From: Rhynchopus euleeides
Taxonomy: Eukaryota; Euglenozoa; Diplonemea; Diplonemida; Diplonemidae
Assembly (NCBI GenBank): GCA_963210315.1
Contig: OY723276.1
Coordinates: forward strand, 1,736,001 to 1,800,000
DNA length: 64,000 nt
Direction: 5' to 3'
Below the pieces are notes generated by a model, which saw only the letters and a list, made by a program, of their open reading frames with translations, was not told the DNA's origin and searched no databases. How positions within the stretch are numbered: the first letter of the stretch is position 1; each line of letters begins with the position of its first letter. The position numbers were made by a program, and so were the translations under genes. This document shows, piece after piece, positions 22,851 to 33,576 of this stretch.

Positions 22851-25800
22851 TCCCACAGTGAGCCCTGAGCTCCCGGAACACGAGAAGACCATCAGCTGTA
22901 TTGCCGGCACTTCCACAGCGGCCGAAGCTGACCGCACGAGAAGATCATGAGCTGGTCGTTCCCCGACTCCACAGTGAGCCCTGTGCTCCCGGAGCTGATC
23001 GTGATTAGATGAAGACCTCTACACCACTCGCTGCTGCGCCTGCGACGCCACAGCGGGCCCTGAGCTCACCAGGAGCACCCGCGCGCAAACATTCACCACT
23101 CGTGATCCATGAACACCAGAAGCTGTTCGTCGGAGAAGAAGTCCTGTCCGGCACTAGCTGTCCGCCCTGCGACCCCACAGTCGAGCGGGAGAGACTTGGG
23201 TTTCCTGAGCTCCAGGAGGTGAAGACCTCCACGAGCCGCTCTTCTTCGACGCCACAGCCGAGCCCGAGTTCCAGGAACATCCGCGCATCTGACTGTTCCT
23301 TGCGACTCAACAGCTGAGCTGTGAGTAACCATCCCACACAACTAGTCATTAGTTCATCTGGAGCTCATCGCATGAGAGGAACCCCCGTTCTACCGGCCAT
23401 CTTCTGCGATTCCGCAGCTGACCTGTGCCCCGAGGGCAAACCCCATGAGCAGAAGACCTCATACACAACTGGGCGTTCTCTCCGTACCACTCTACAGCTG
23501 AGCCGTGAGCTCCGGGAGGAACCTTCCGCAGAAGTAGCCGCTTCCTGCGCAGCCGAACCGAGGGCTCCAAGAGCCAAGCCCACCGAAGTTCACCTCTGCA
23601 TCGGAGCGCCGCGGATGATCTCCAAGGTGCCGGTCTCGAGACCAGGCGTTTTTTGCATTCGACCTGCTGCCACTCAACGCGCATCCACAGAGATCTAAAT
23701 GGGGAGGCAATGCGTCAAAAATGCCTTTTCCGCTGCGTTGCACACCCAAGGAACCCTAACGGGTCAGGATTTCCACACAACTGCATCACGCCGCAAACCT
23801 CGTCGGGTTTTCTCCACCGCCGATACAATGTGGACATCGCCGGTTCCGCACACCGGGTTTCTTCAGCCACGGGAATTTCACCAGGGGCCTCAAGGAGGCC
23901 GTGTCGAGGCAAGCTCTCCTGACAAACAACGGGCGAGGTCGACAAGACAGTTTGTTGGGACACGTTCCCTCTTCCTTCTGGCACTGGCGGTCCAGCCCCC
24001 CAGGGTGAGGGTTGCGAGGGTCTTCTTGTGGTTCTGCGCCTCAACGCGAAAGCCACCATTTGGCTGGAGTCCGACAGAAGCCGCTGCACCGAGCAATACG
24101 AACGTGTGTCAACTGTGGCAGGTCACGGTCCGGTTGATCTCCGCCGCGCCCGCCTGGGCGATATCTAACCACAGAACAGATGTCACCCCTTCTTACGTGG
24201 GAAACGTTCACGCAGGTACTGAGGATGAACAAATGGAGAGTTCAATGGAGTGTTTTTCACCCCACTCCCTCCTGGCGAGGCGCAATGTACTACCGAACTA
24301 CTCTCGCGGCACGCAGCAAGGAAGCGTTCAGGCGCTCATCACCTTGATGACGAGAATCCGAAGGCGAGGGGTCAGCAACACGAACGTGAACATACAGCAA
24401 AGCTGCAAAACTCCCCTATCATGTACCGAAGCCGGTTTTTTCGGCACCGCAACAGATTGACTGTTTTCCAACCGAAGTACGACAGTCGAGGGCGTTTTCT
24501 GAACAACACGCGTCGTATTGGACACTGACACAACCCACAGCGGCCCCGCGCCATGGGCGACAAGGGACTGGACATTTTGTTTCCGTTATGGGTGCCGAGT
24601 CGAAAATTTCCGGGACAATCCGCAGCGCACCCACCGCGGAGGCCGAAACCCGCAGAGGTGAAAGAAGACACGACCTGTTACGTCCAGCCCGATGCGCAGC
24701 TCAAAAATCGGAGAGTGACCGACCCCATCGCGAACACAGATACGTAAGCTCCCCATCTTCCCCGAAAAGAGGGCCTCCCCAACCGCCGGAGTTTTTTGGT
24801 AAAACACACCCCGTGTGGTAGAGAAAATACGGCAAGAGTCTCGGTGGGTCGGAAGAGCAGATGGTTCCCGCAACAGCTCCCGGGGAGCGGCGGGTATTTC
24901 GCATAGGATGCCGGATGTGTGAACACGTTTGTGCGGTTTGCCCTGTGTTGTGTGAACATATGTGTATGTGTGTGTGTATGCTCCACCCAACCCGACACAT
25001 TTTCTGTACTTCAGACAGGTAAGGTCACTCGACACGCGGGGGGGGGGGGGGTTTTGTTGTGTGTTTTTTCTGCCGGTGGAAGCGATCAATGCAAAAATCA
25101 TCTGAAAGGAAGACTCGAGAGACTGCTGCTGTATTTTCTCGAGGCGCCGGGCGTCATCTCACCGACACCCCTCCCCGTACCGACGGGAGGAGGTTAAGGT
25201 GTTGACCGTGTTGGTGAAAGCCGACCCTGAAGAACTGCGAGCCTCCACGGGTTAACAAGAGGAACGAACGGCGGCGGATGGGGGTTTTATCGAACGACGC
25301 CCGAAGGCAAAAATATATCATGGTAGTCCTGAGATGCGACTCCCAAGGTGCATGTACCCATACGTCACATCCTCGACAACGACTGGGTCGTCGCGCCTGA
25401 CTTCGGTACAGGTGTATGGGACGGCCCTATCGCGCCGAAAGGGCAGCACATCGGATTATCAACTTCATCATGTCCCGGCAAGCACTGGCCACCTTCACCA
25501 GCTTCATGGGGCGCCACCAGTCACCGGGTCGACGCAACGGTTTCCAGCGCTAGGCTTCGAGCTCGACCTCACCACCGTTTTTCCGGTCCGCACCAAGTGG
25601 GCACGCTCATCAGGCGACAGACGACGCAGACCACAGCGTCAGCAGGGTTCTCGACATACGAAGGTTCAACGACCGAGTCCAAGCCCTTATCTACAGCGCG
25701 GATCTGACCGACACCCGCGGGCACAGAGCCCCAGAAGCACATGGCGTTTGCGCTACTTCGAGGCCGGCGTCTAGCAGGACACCGTCTTCGACCGCAGCAA

Positions 25801-25965
25801 TACCCTCGACAGGTACGAAAGCCTGAGATGTGAAGGATCCGGCGCCCCCATCGCGGGGGCGCCCATGGCCGCACAGCGAGCCGACTCCTCACGCGAAGGA
25901 CAGTGACTACAACAGCCGTACCCTCTCTTCCTAAAATTAAGCGCTTCGCGTCCCTGAGGGTCCTG
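22851..25965. other. Decayed intergenic sequence
   Basis: The left part, to about 23700, has scattered minisatellite words (CCACAGTGAGCC, CCACAGCGGGCCC). From 23700 to 25965 no repeat structure or family is evident. It includes a TG-rich stretch near 24957 and a G run at 25042. An approximately 500-bp segment at 25334-25770 has long open frames on the + strand with changing frame, which could be an old retroelement relic, but I see no diagnostic motif. No confident gene. Confidence 0.4.
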
Positions 25966-26567
25966 GGTGGAAGCGGTCAACAAAACATTTTTCTTCGTTC
26001 CATTTTTGTGTTTCCATAGCGCCAAGTAAGATATCGACAGAAGGACGTCTAGTACGCGTATTTATACCATCCAAAACACAGCGCAGCATTGTGTATAGGA
26101 GGAAATACGATACTAGAAAGGACTGGCGTCATCACCTCTGTCATGTTTCCCTTTCTTCGTGCTCCACCACACCTTCTGTACTTCAGACAACACAAACACA
26201 CAATAGCCGGTCGTGAGATTTGTGCAGAGGAGTGGTGGAAGCGGTCAACAAAACATTTTTCTGACCAAAATAGACCTGGCCACCTGTTCCTTGATTGCTG
26301 CCACAGCTGAGCCGTGAGCTCCAGGTGCAACCTCACAAAGGCACTTCCACACAAGCGCCCCCGCAGCTGTCTTGCGCTCCAAGAGCACAACCAGCTGTTT
26401 TTTCGTGACTCCACAGGTGACCTTTGCATCGCCAGCCGCGCTTTTTCTCCGTGACTTCACAGTGATCGTGGTGGAAGCGGTCAACAAAACATTTTTCTTC
26501 GTTCCATTTTTGTGTTTCCATAGCGCCAAGTAAGATATCGACAGAAGGACGTCTAGTACGCGTATTT
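25966..26567. repeat. 0.4-kb repeat copy 2 bracketed by 98-bp direct repeats
   Basis: The order is B (25966-26063), A (26061-26463), short spacer, then B again (26470-26567). The two B copies match over 98 bp, from GGTGGAAGCGGTCAAC to GACGTCTAGTACGCGTATTT. The A segment equals the repeat at 20881-21285. The first 28 bp or so of B also occurs inside A. The B-A-B layout resembles a tiny terminal-direct-repeat element of about 600 bp. The ends do not start TG or finish CA, so a retrotransposon origin is unproven; tandem duplication is the alternative. Confidence 0.75.
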
Positions 26568-26836
26568 GCTCGCTCCCTTCCTACCTTCTCAACAAGGTAC
26601 TTCTCAGGCGGAAATGCAGCGATAGGGGAAGTGCTAGGTGCTTGCCGTCACACACAGTCTTATGCGCCTGCCAATCACACACCAACACTTCCGCAGGCAA
26701 AATTTTCTGTGTGTGTCGTGCGATCAACGAAAAACTTTTTCTCGTTTACCTTTCGTGTTCCTTCACGAATGATCCTGCACGACTCCAGCCATGTTTTCTC
26801 CCCCACCTTCCTCCCCCCCCCCCCCAGCTGTGCCCT
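26568..26836. other. Short spacer without features
   Basis: Nothing recognised apart from a C run at 26813-26825, just before the inverted-repeat element. Confidence 0.4.
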
Positions 26837-27200
26837 CACGGCGCCCTAGTTTCTAGTTTGACGAGTGAGGTAACTAGTTATTTTCTAACTAGTTATCTAA
26901 CGAGTGATCAATCGAAAGCGCCCTATCACTTCACAGCTACAACCGCTCTGATGAATTTCCTTTTGTTTGTTGCGTTGACGCTTCTACACACACAAAACCC
27001 TGAACTGATCACACCCTGAGCCTGATGAAGGGTGGGGTTAGTGTATAAAGCACGTTTGGTTGCAGCTGTGGTGGGGCGCTTTCCACTCACACGAGTGTGC
27101 TTAAAAATTAAAGAGCAATCTCTCGTGATCACTCGTTAGGTCTATCACTCGTTAGTCCACTCGTTAGATAACTAGTTATCTCGTCGACTAGTGCGCCGTG
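26837..27200. mobile_element. 364-bp element with CACGGCGC inverted ends
   Basis: The left end reads CACGGCGCCCTAGT and the right end is its inverted counterpart, ACTAGTGCGCCGTG. Both ends then carry several copies, in mirrored orientation, of TAACTAGTTA and CTAACGAGTGATCA words, giving about 75 bp of imperfect inverted repeat. The interior of about 210 bp is non-coding. The layout is that of a non-autonomous DNA transposon. The terminal CACGG is shared with the larger element at 42781-49514. No target duplication is obvious. Confidence 0.7.
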
Positions 27201-27523
27201 CTGCACCCCGGTGGGTTGGGCATGGGAGGACATCCTCGGTTTTGAGTTGATTGATGGGATCGGCGTCTATCCCTCCGTTCCCCAAATGATTGGCGCAGTG
27301 CTCGCCCTGCGGACTGTTCCGCACACACACGCACACCCCTCTCCCCTCCCCCGCTCGAATTCTCTGGCTCCTGCTCTGCTTGGAGGCAGCTGTGCGTTTG
27401 CATCTGAGATGAGAAGAGGCAAATGATAGTCACCCACCGCACACTTCCTACAGGACACAGCGCGCAGGGCGCTCGCAAGTCTGTACACACACACGCGGGA
27501 GGAGAGGGGATTGGTTTCTCGTG

Positions 27524-28249
27524 ATGGACTCAATCATTAAGCTGCTGAGCCCACTGTCCCGGCGCCTGCGTGGACACGGGGAGCTGAAGTGGGGGGTCCT
27601 CGTATGCTCGGGAGTGGTCGTGGGGGGTGGGCCTTGAAGGTGTTGCAAAACACCATCGGGGGGGCGGCGAGGAGTAATTTTCCGTTGAGTTCTACTAGTA
27701 CTCGACAGCTCCGACAGACGGGGGGGAAATGTGTCACAATCCCTTCATCACGGCACCCCGATCGGCAGCCCTTCTCACTCATGTTTTTGTGAAGCGCCAC
27801 CAGACTCACGAGCATCCGGCGGGGAAATGTAGTTTTCATTCCAGCGTACGTGTCAGACGTGCAGCGGTCTCTCGTGAACTTCTGTACGATGCAGGCGCGC
27901 TACCCCCAGCCAAATCATTGCCAAAGCGTACGTAGTGCGAATATGTGTGCTCTTTTCGACACGCTTTGTCGACACACCCTGCCCCCCAACCTTCCGGATT
28001 GCCCACCCTCCAACCCCCCTGCAGATCGACAAGCTGCAGGTGCCGATCTACGCAGGGGTGTCTGTGGGCGTTGTCTACTGGATCCACTCAGGCTTCTACA
28101 CCTTCCAGGAGATCCTCTACCCGAGCCTGTTGGGTTACCTTGAGAAGGACGGCGAGAGCTTAAAGGTTGCGTCGCGCGACAACTGGGCGTTGATGTCGGA
28201 CCACCACGATCGAGCAGGCAGCATGCGCGATGCGATGCGCAAGGCCTGA
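27524..28249 (+). CDS. Small single-span membrane protein, 100 aa (2 exons)
   Basis: Exon 1 is 27524-27601 (26 codons, MDSIIKLLSPLSRRLRGHG). The intron, 27602-28024, begins GTATGC and ends CCTGCAG. Exon 2 is 28025-28249. The junction is phase 0. The N-terminus is an amphipathic basic helix, as in mitochondrial presequences. A hydrophobic segment follows at about residues 32-52 (VPIYAGVSVGVVYWIHSGFY), then a polar tail of about 45 residues. Size and layout suit a small inner-membrane complex subunit or assembly factor, but I recognise no family. The 423-bp intron is the longest inferred in the window, and exon 1 is short, so the start is less certain than the rest. Confidence 0.6.
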
Positions 28250-29265
28250 TGGCCGCAAGCGGATCTGCAGCCCTCCCCACGTCCCTCCTGGCCTGCCCTG
28301 GTGACACCCGATGCTTTGAAAAAGAGTCTTGTGTCCCCAACCCCCGCCCCTCGCCTGCCGTGTGCAGCGCCCCCTCCGGAAGGCTTCCTGGTTTTTTGTT
28401 TGGCCCAACGCGGCGAGATGGTTCAATCCGCTGGGCCGACACTTGCCCCACCGCCCCCGCTGGCCGAGTCAGGTTAGGGGGGGGTGGGTGTTGGCAGCAA
28501 GGTGCGATGGCAGGCCGCACCGATGCCTCCCCCCCCTCGGTGATTCAGAGCGCCGTGCAGCGCAGGCTGGAGGCGTTTCACGGGAGAATACAAACGGGGG
28601 CCGCGCTTCGCTGCAAACTTCACCCCCACCCCGCCCACCCCCACTCGACGCTAGACGGACCCACACCCCCCCCCTTTCGCACGGTCAGCCAGAAGGCTTT
28701 TTTCACACACAACAAGAAGCTTGTCGGTGATTTCAGAAAGCGGTGATGTGGCCCGGCGAGTCCCCCCAAAAAAAGTGGAGACCCGCCACCCAACTCACCC
28801 ACTCACGGGCGCCCACCACCCATGCACAAAAAGTGGAGACCCGCCTCTGTTTCACGCATGTCGCAGGATCGCCTCTGTTTCACGCACAAAAAGTGGAGAC
28901 CCGCCACCCAACTCACCCACTCACGGGCGAAAAAATCGCATTGCCCTGGCACAGACCCCCTATATGATGACACCGACCAAAAGCTACATCGCCTTCCCCA
29001 CAACCCCCATTACATTCACATCCCCCCTCCACTGGCAGGTCCACCGCTGCCCACCCACACCTCCCCTTACACCCCCTGTGTGCTATACTGGTCGGGGGAC
29101 CTGCAGGAGGGGCGGGGCGGGGCAGGGGGGGGGGGTGGCGGTGGGGCATCCGGGTTGTGCCGACACACCCACACCCACCAGCGCCGCCACCCCTGGGGTG
29201 CGGGAGGGGCGGGGGCGGGGGGGCGGGGTGGCGTGTTTGCAGCGCCTTGGGGAGGATTCTTTTTT
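28250..29265. other. Intergenic region with a short direct duplication
   Basis: No gene recognised. Around 28768-28930 the word AAAAAGTGGAGACCCGCC occurs three times, two of them followed by ACCCAACTCACCCACTCACG, giving a local tandem duplication of about 120 bp. C runs and G runs lie at 28520, 28670 and 29125. The last 150 bp before 29266 are G/C-rich and should contain the 5' UTR of the kinase-like gene. Confidence 0.5.
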
Positions 29266-32200
29266 ATGGACAAGATATTCGATGTGTCCGACCACGAGCA
29301 TATCAAGGCTCTGGAGACGAGGGGCCTGCGGGGCGTCGTAGACAGTGCGCTGCGGGTCCTCTTCAAAGAGCAGCCGAACAACGTGAGGTCCTATCTGGCT
29401 GCCTACTTCACAACGGCAGACCCGCCTGCCCTGCCTGAATACTTTACGCCGTTCAGCCAGAGCACTCTCAACACCGCGCCTCGGGGGGACCTCTTCGCTG
29501 GGACGATCTCACAGCACGCAGCTCACTCCCTCAGCATCTCTCCGGAGCGACATGACGCAGCACTCCGTGAGTACATACAACGCTCCGGACTCCCGGGTAT
29601 TGTCGACACAGCCATCCGGCACCTCCTCACGCGCTTCCCCGAACCCGATGACTCTGGGGAGGAGACCCCTCCCCCACCCGACCCATCCGCCGTGCGCGGT
29701 GTTCTCCGGGATCACTTCCAGGTGAACCATTACTCGATAAAGGGGACCTTCGATCCCCCTTTGGGGAAATCCGTTGCATCGACGCGGTACCTCGACCCCA
29801 GAACGCGGAGCTGGGTTGACGTGTCCTTCCTGGGTCTGGGGATCAGCCCGGAGCAGCTGCAGAGCATCGCGCAGGGGGAGATTTATACGGAGAAGGATAA
29901 AGCTGTGCTGCGCGGTGCAATCCAGAAGAGGGATCGGATTAATAAGGACAATGTTGTGATCGAGGTTGTGCCGAAGGACCCTGTCGCGCCTGTTTGCTCT
30001 GCAGAGGAGATCACAATCGCGTGGATCGAGCGGGCCCTGAGAGATGGCGGGTATTACACCGTGAGGGTGAAGCAGAACAGCAGGTTCTCCGTCACCGAGA
30101 CAAGCCCTGCGGGCCCCGGAGGCGTGCAGGGCAGCGGCAGCCCCCACATCATACAGACGCCCTACAGCGCCTCCCCCGCGCGGAACGGCAGGTCCAGCAA
30201 AGACAACATACAGGATGCCTTCCACAGGAGGCAGAACTCCTTTAGATACCCCAACATGAGCCAGGTTCTCGGGCGGAGCCAGATGGCAAACGCGGGGTCA
30301 TTCGCCAACTCCGTGGAGTCTGTCGGGGTTCCCTCCTCCGCAAGCCGCGGGGAGATGTCCGACGAAGGCGTGGCAGGGGAGCAGCAGCCGCAGCAGCCGC
30401 AGCACCGGCATGGGTCTGTGTCGGGAGTCCAGCGGGCGGGCAGCATGACAGCCTGTGCGCTTGGCAGGACCCCCTCGCTGCAGCAGGATATGAGCCACTT
30501 CCTCGGCTCGCCGATTGCCTCGTCTGCCCCTGGGACCCCGGAGAGTGCGCTCAACGTGACTCTCAACTTCCACCCTGTCGGAGAGCAGGGTGCACAGAGC
30601 ACCTGCTATCAGATCACCCTCGACATCGACGCCAAAGGGGGTGATGGCAGCCCCCGCGGAGTCGCATCCCCCCGGTCCGACCGCCCGGATGGTGGGGCCA
30701 GTTCGCCGTCCGCATCCCCGGCATCTCTGCCTGCTTCGCCTCCCGGGTCACCTCCGGCGTCGCCTGCATCCCCTGCCTCGCCTGCTTCGCCCTCCCGCCC
30801 GTCGCGCCACTTCATCCTCAAGGTGTGCGGCTCTAACACAGGTTGGAGCGGTGATGCCGCAGTTGCTGCGAGAGAGATCGCCTTCTATAAAGACGTTGCG
30901 CCTCTGCTGCGCCACCTCATCTCCGTCCCGAAGATGTATTGGTGTGGCTGTGCCGGGGACTGGGGGAATCTCCTCATGGAGGACGTCACATCGAATGGGA
31001 CGGACCAGACCCGCTCCTCCAACATCGGGGATTGGAAGGTTGTATACGAAAGCCTCGCGAAGATGCACGCCTTCTTCCTGAAGTCGCCGGACCACCTCCT
31101 CCCGAAGTGGTTCCCCAACTACGAGCTGGAGCCGGACATCCTCACCACGGCGGGCTGCAAGATACCCCACGCAGTCTGGCTCTTTGGACCCTTCGCAGGA
31201 GCGCCTTCCTGGCAGGGCCCCCTCACCTTCGCAAAGATAGCCCTCTATCGGGAGGGCCTTGCCAGGCTGGTTCGCTGGGGAGAGGCTGAGGTGGTCATGC
31301 TGGAGCACTTCGACCACCTCTTTGAGAACCTCCCGAAGTATTGCGAGTTGGTGGGCCCCGCCCGCACCGTCTGCCGCGGGGACTGCCACCTGTGGAATGC
31401 CTTCATCCGGGGGGACGAGCTGATCTTCTACGACTTTGCGGAGTGGTGCACCTGCCACCCCGTGGCAGATGTTGCCTACGCGTGGTACAGCACATGGCTT
31501 TCCGACAGGGAGCCCCTGCCTATTGACGAGGTTCTGCCGCACTACCTTGCCGAGTTTGAGAAATACCTTGGCGAGACTGTCAACGAGGCGCAGTTTATGT
31601 TTGACTACTCCGTGGCGTGCGTCTTCGCGATAGTCCTCAATCTGCAGTACATCATAGTCCAATGGAGGGATATGTATCTTGCAGATGAGCCCTCTGTCAC
31701 GGAGCTGGTCCGGAAGGCCGTCAACATCACGCAGTCCTTCCAGGCCTACACCCCGCAGGAGTTTGAGGAGAAATTCGGCGTCGATCTCGACAGGGACCCC
31801 CAGCCTGACCACCACGGGGAGGGCTCCCCGCTCCCCAGGCGGCTGCACCGCAGGAAGAGCCGCGGCAGCCAGTCGCCTGGGGTGCCTACCCCTGAGGCAG
31901 ATGCAGATGCAGGGGATTGCACCCCGGTTGGCTCGCCGGACAGCAGCTCATGGGCGGGGAGCCCTCACGGCGCTGCGCAGGACGCCGCCAGCTCCAGGGG
32001 GGCGCGGCCCCCCCGGCGGTACCCCTCGAAGAAGGAGGCGTATGTCATACTGGTGAGCAAAACCGGCCCGCAGCGCGTCTCCTGCATCGAGTCGGAGAGC
32101 CGGTTCTTCTACAAATTCCGCACCCCAGGGGATGTCAACCTGGCCGAGCTGCCCGACCCGGAGCCCGGGACGCCGCTTCCCCCCCTGGTGTCCACCGGGG

Positions 32201-32775
32201 AGGGCGCGCGGGGCTCGGGGCTCGGGTCGCTCCTTCCCACCGCAGGGGTGGGCGGGCAGGCCGGGCAGCTGTGTGAGGCGATCGTGCTGCGGGAGGAGGA
32301 CCTGCGCCCAAAGTGCCCCCAGGAGTTGGCGATCTTCAGCCCGCTGCGCTGGGAGCGGCGCGGAGGCGGGGGCGGGGAGGGCGAGTGGGAGCCGCTGGAC
32401 GACCCTGAGGTGGAGGCGGAGCTGCACGCCGCGGCGTTTGAGAGGCGCCCGTCGGCGGAGGTGGGGGGTGTGGTGTACGACCTCACCGACCCGGATGCGC
32501 TGCGGAGCGTCCCCCTCACCGCGATCGAGGTGTTCGAGAGGGATGTGCGGGCGAAGTGTGAAATGGTGGATGCCGACGTGTTAGACAGGCCGCTCCGGTT
32601 TTACACCGACCTGATCAACGTGGCAGCCCTGCCCATCCGGGAGCACCTGGAGGGGAAGAAGAGGCCGAGGGTCATGGTGCCCAGCAGGCGCAGCCTGCGG
32701 AGCGAGAGCATTCCAAACCGGTCCTTCTCGCCGCTCCCACCCCCTCGGGTCAGCAGTTCCGATTCCTTTCACTAG
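29266..32775 (+). CDS. APH/ecdysteroid-kinase-like protein with N-terminal docking-type helices
   Basis: Single exon, 1,169 aa from the ATG at 29266; the frame is open further upstream but in low-complexity sequence. The N-terminus has two short similar helical pairs (RGLRGVVDSALRVLFKEQP near residue 20; SGLPGIVDTAIRHLLTRFP near 110) that resemble RIIa/DPY-30 dimerisation-docking motifs. A disordered Ser/Pro/Gln region follows. Residues about 520-830 match the aminoglycoside phosphotransferase fold as in choline and ecdysteroid kinases: an LKV beta strand, LLMEDV, a Brenner-type loop R704-G-D706-C-H-L-W-N711, and the metal-binding F-Y-D723-F. The usual HGD is RGD here, but Asp and Asn are kept, so small-molecule kinase activity is plausible. 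The C-terminal 280 residues are unrecognised. Substrate unknown. The fusion suggests an anchored kinase, for example on a flagellar or cytoskeletal scaffold, which is inference. Confidence 0.8.
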   Translation: MDKIFDVSDHEHIKALETRGLRGVVDSALRVLFKEQPNNVRSYLAAYFTTADPPALPEYFTPFSQSTLNTAPRGDLFAGTISQHAAHSLSISPERHDAALREYIQRSGLPGIVDTAIRHLLTRFPEPDDSGEETPPPPDPSAVRGVLRDHFQVNHYSIKGTFDPPLGKSVASTRYLDPRTRSWVDVSFLGLGISPEQLQSIAQGEIYTEKDKAVLRGAIQKRDRINKDNVVIEVVPKDPVAPVCSAEEITIAWIERALRDGGYYTVRVKQNSRFSVTETSPAGPGGVQGSGSPHIIQTPYSASPARNGRSSKDNIQDAFHRRQNSFRYPNMSQVLGRSQMANAGSFANSVESVGVPSSASRGEMSDEGVAGEQQPQQPQHRHGSVSGVQRAGSMTACALGRTPSLQQDMSHFLGSPIASSAPGTPESALNVTLNFHPVGEQGAQSTCYQITLDIDAKGGDGSPRGVASPRSDRPDGGASSPSASPASLPASPPGSPPASPASPASPASPSRPSRHFILKVCGSNTGWSGDAAVAAREIAFYKDVAPLLRHLISVPKMYWCGCAGDWGNLLMEDVTSNGTDQTRSSNIGDWKVVYESLAKMHAFFLKSPDHLLPKWFPNYELEPDILTTAGCKIPHAVWLFGPFAGAPSWQGPLTFAKIALYREGLARLVRWGEAEVVMLEHFDHLFENLPKYCELVGPARTVCRGDCHLWNAFIRGDELIFYDFAEWCTCHPVADVAYAWYSTWLSDREPLPIDEVLPHYLAEFEKYLGETVNEAQFMFDYSVACVFAIVLNLQYIIVQWRDMYLADEPSVTELVRKAVNITQSFQAYTPQEFEEKFGVDLDRDPQPDHHGEGSPLPRRLHRRKSRGSQSPGVPTPEADADAGDCTPVGSPDSSSWAGSPHGAAQDAASSRGARPPRRYPSKKEAYVILVSKTGPQRVSCIESESRFFYKFRTPGDVNLAELPDPEPGTPLPPLVSTGEGARGSGLGSLLPTAGVGGQAGQLCEAIVLREEDLRPKCPQELAIFSPLRWERRGGGGGEGEWEPLDDPEVEAELHAAAFERRPSAEVGGVVYDLTDPDALRSVPLTAIEVFERDVRAKCEMVDADVLDRPLRFYTDLINVAALPIREHLEGKKRPRVMVPSRRSLRSESIPNRSFSPLPPPRVSSSDSFH

Positions 32776-33466
32776 TCAGGCCGGGGGGTGGGGGGGTGGG
32801 GGGTTGGAGCGAGAGGGGGTGGAGGCTGCAGGTGGAGGTTGTGTTGGGAAAGAGATAGAGAAAGGGAGAGGGGGGGAGGGGAGGCTGCAGTGGAGGGGTG
32901 CATCGAGACTCGAGGTGTGGTGCCTCCGCTAGTATATGAAGATTCGCGTGTGTGTGTGGGGGGGTGGTGGTGGTGGTGGTGGTGCTTTCTGACACTGCCA
33001 CTGTATCGATGTTGGCTGATAATCCCGTTGTTTCGCACACGTGTTTCTTCACCATTCCCACATCAAAGGCGGTAGGGCCGTTGGTGTGGTGGACAGACGC
33101 CAACAATCAAGAATGTCGGAAAAAGAGCACGCAACAGAAGAGCGATACACCCTCCTCCTTTTCGCGGTTAAAAGTCGAACGCTGAGCCACAGCGAGAGAG
33201 GCATTCCGCCTTTGCGGCGCCCCTTGCTTCCTTGCGTGCCTTATTACAGCTCGGGCGCCTCCTTTAGGGCCAAATCAATCATTTAACATCCTCAGGGCTG
33301 GGTTCGATTTTTCATTCGCAGTTCACGACTACGGCGGTACGGGGGGTGGGGTGGGGTGGGGTGGTGGGTCATTCTATTTCACCACAGACGGAGGGGGGGC
33401 AGGCGGGTGTTTGTAGTGGGAGGGGGGGGGGGGTGCGGACAAGTGTGTTTCGGTGTGTTCCTCTTA
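32776..33466. other. Intergenic region
   Basis: No gene recognised. It is rich in GGGGTGG/GGTGGTGG runs immediately after the stop codon and again near 33340-33440. The middle (33000-33330) is non-repetitive without a convincing frame. Confidence 0.45.
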
Positions 33467-33576
33467 GGGGGTCTTCGCTGGTCGTTATTCTTCGTCAGTC
33501 TTCCGTCAGTTTCCACCCTATTTCAACAGGAAATGCGCCAAAATGCACTGACGACCACCCCGTAGCGAAGACCCCC
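33467..33576. mobile_element. MITE with GGGGGTCTTCGCT ends, copy 2
   Basis: Ends GGGGGTCTTCGCTGG and GTAGCGAAGACCCCC are the same as in the element at 9353-9450, and the core (CAACAGGAAATGC, CAAAATGCACTGACGA) is shared. It is 12 bp longer through extra sequence in the left half (TTCGTCAGTCTTCCGTCAG, a small internal duplication). The flanks are TTA on the left and TTG on the right, an imperfect 3-bp duplication. Confidence 0.75.

Noticed and set aside
25334-25774. Retrotransposon coding fragment
   Set aside because: Long open frames but no reverse transcriptase, integrase or protease motif could be identified.
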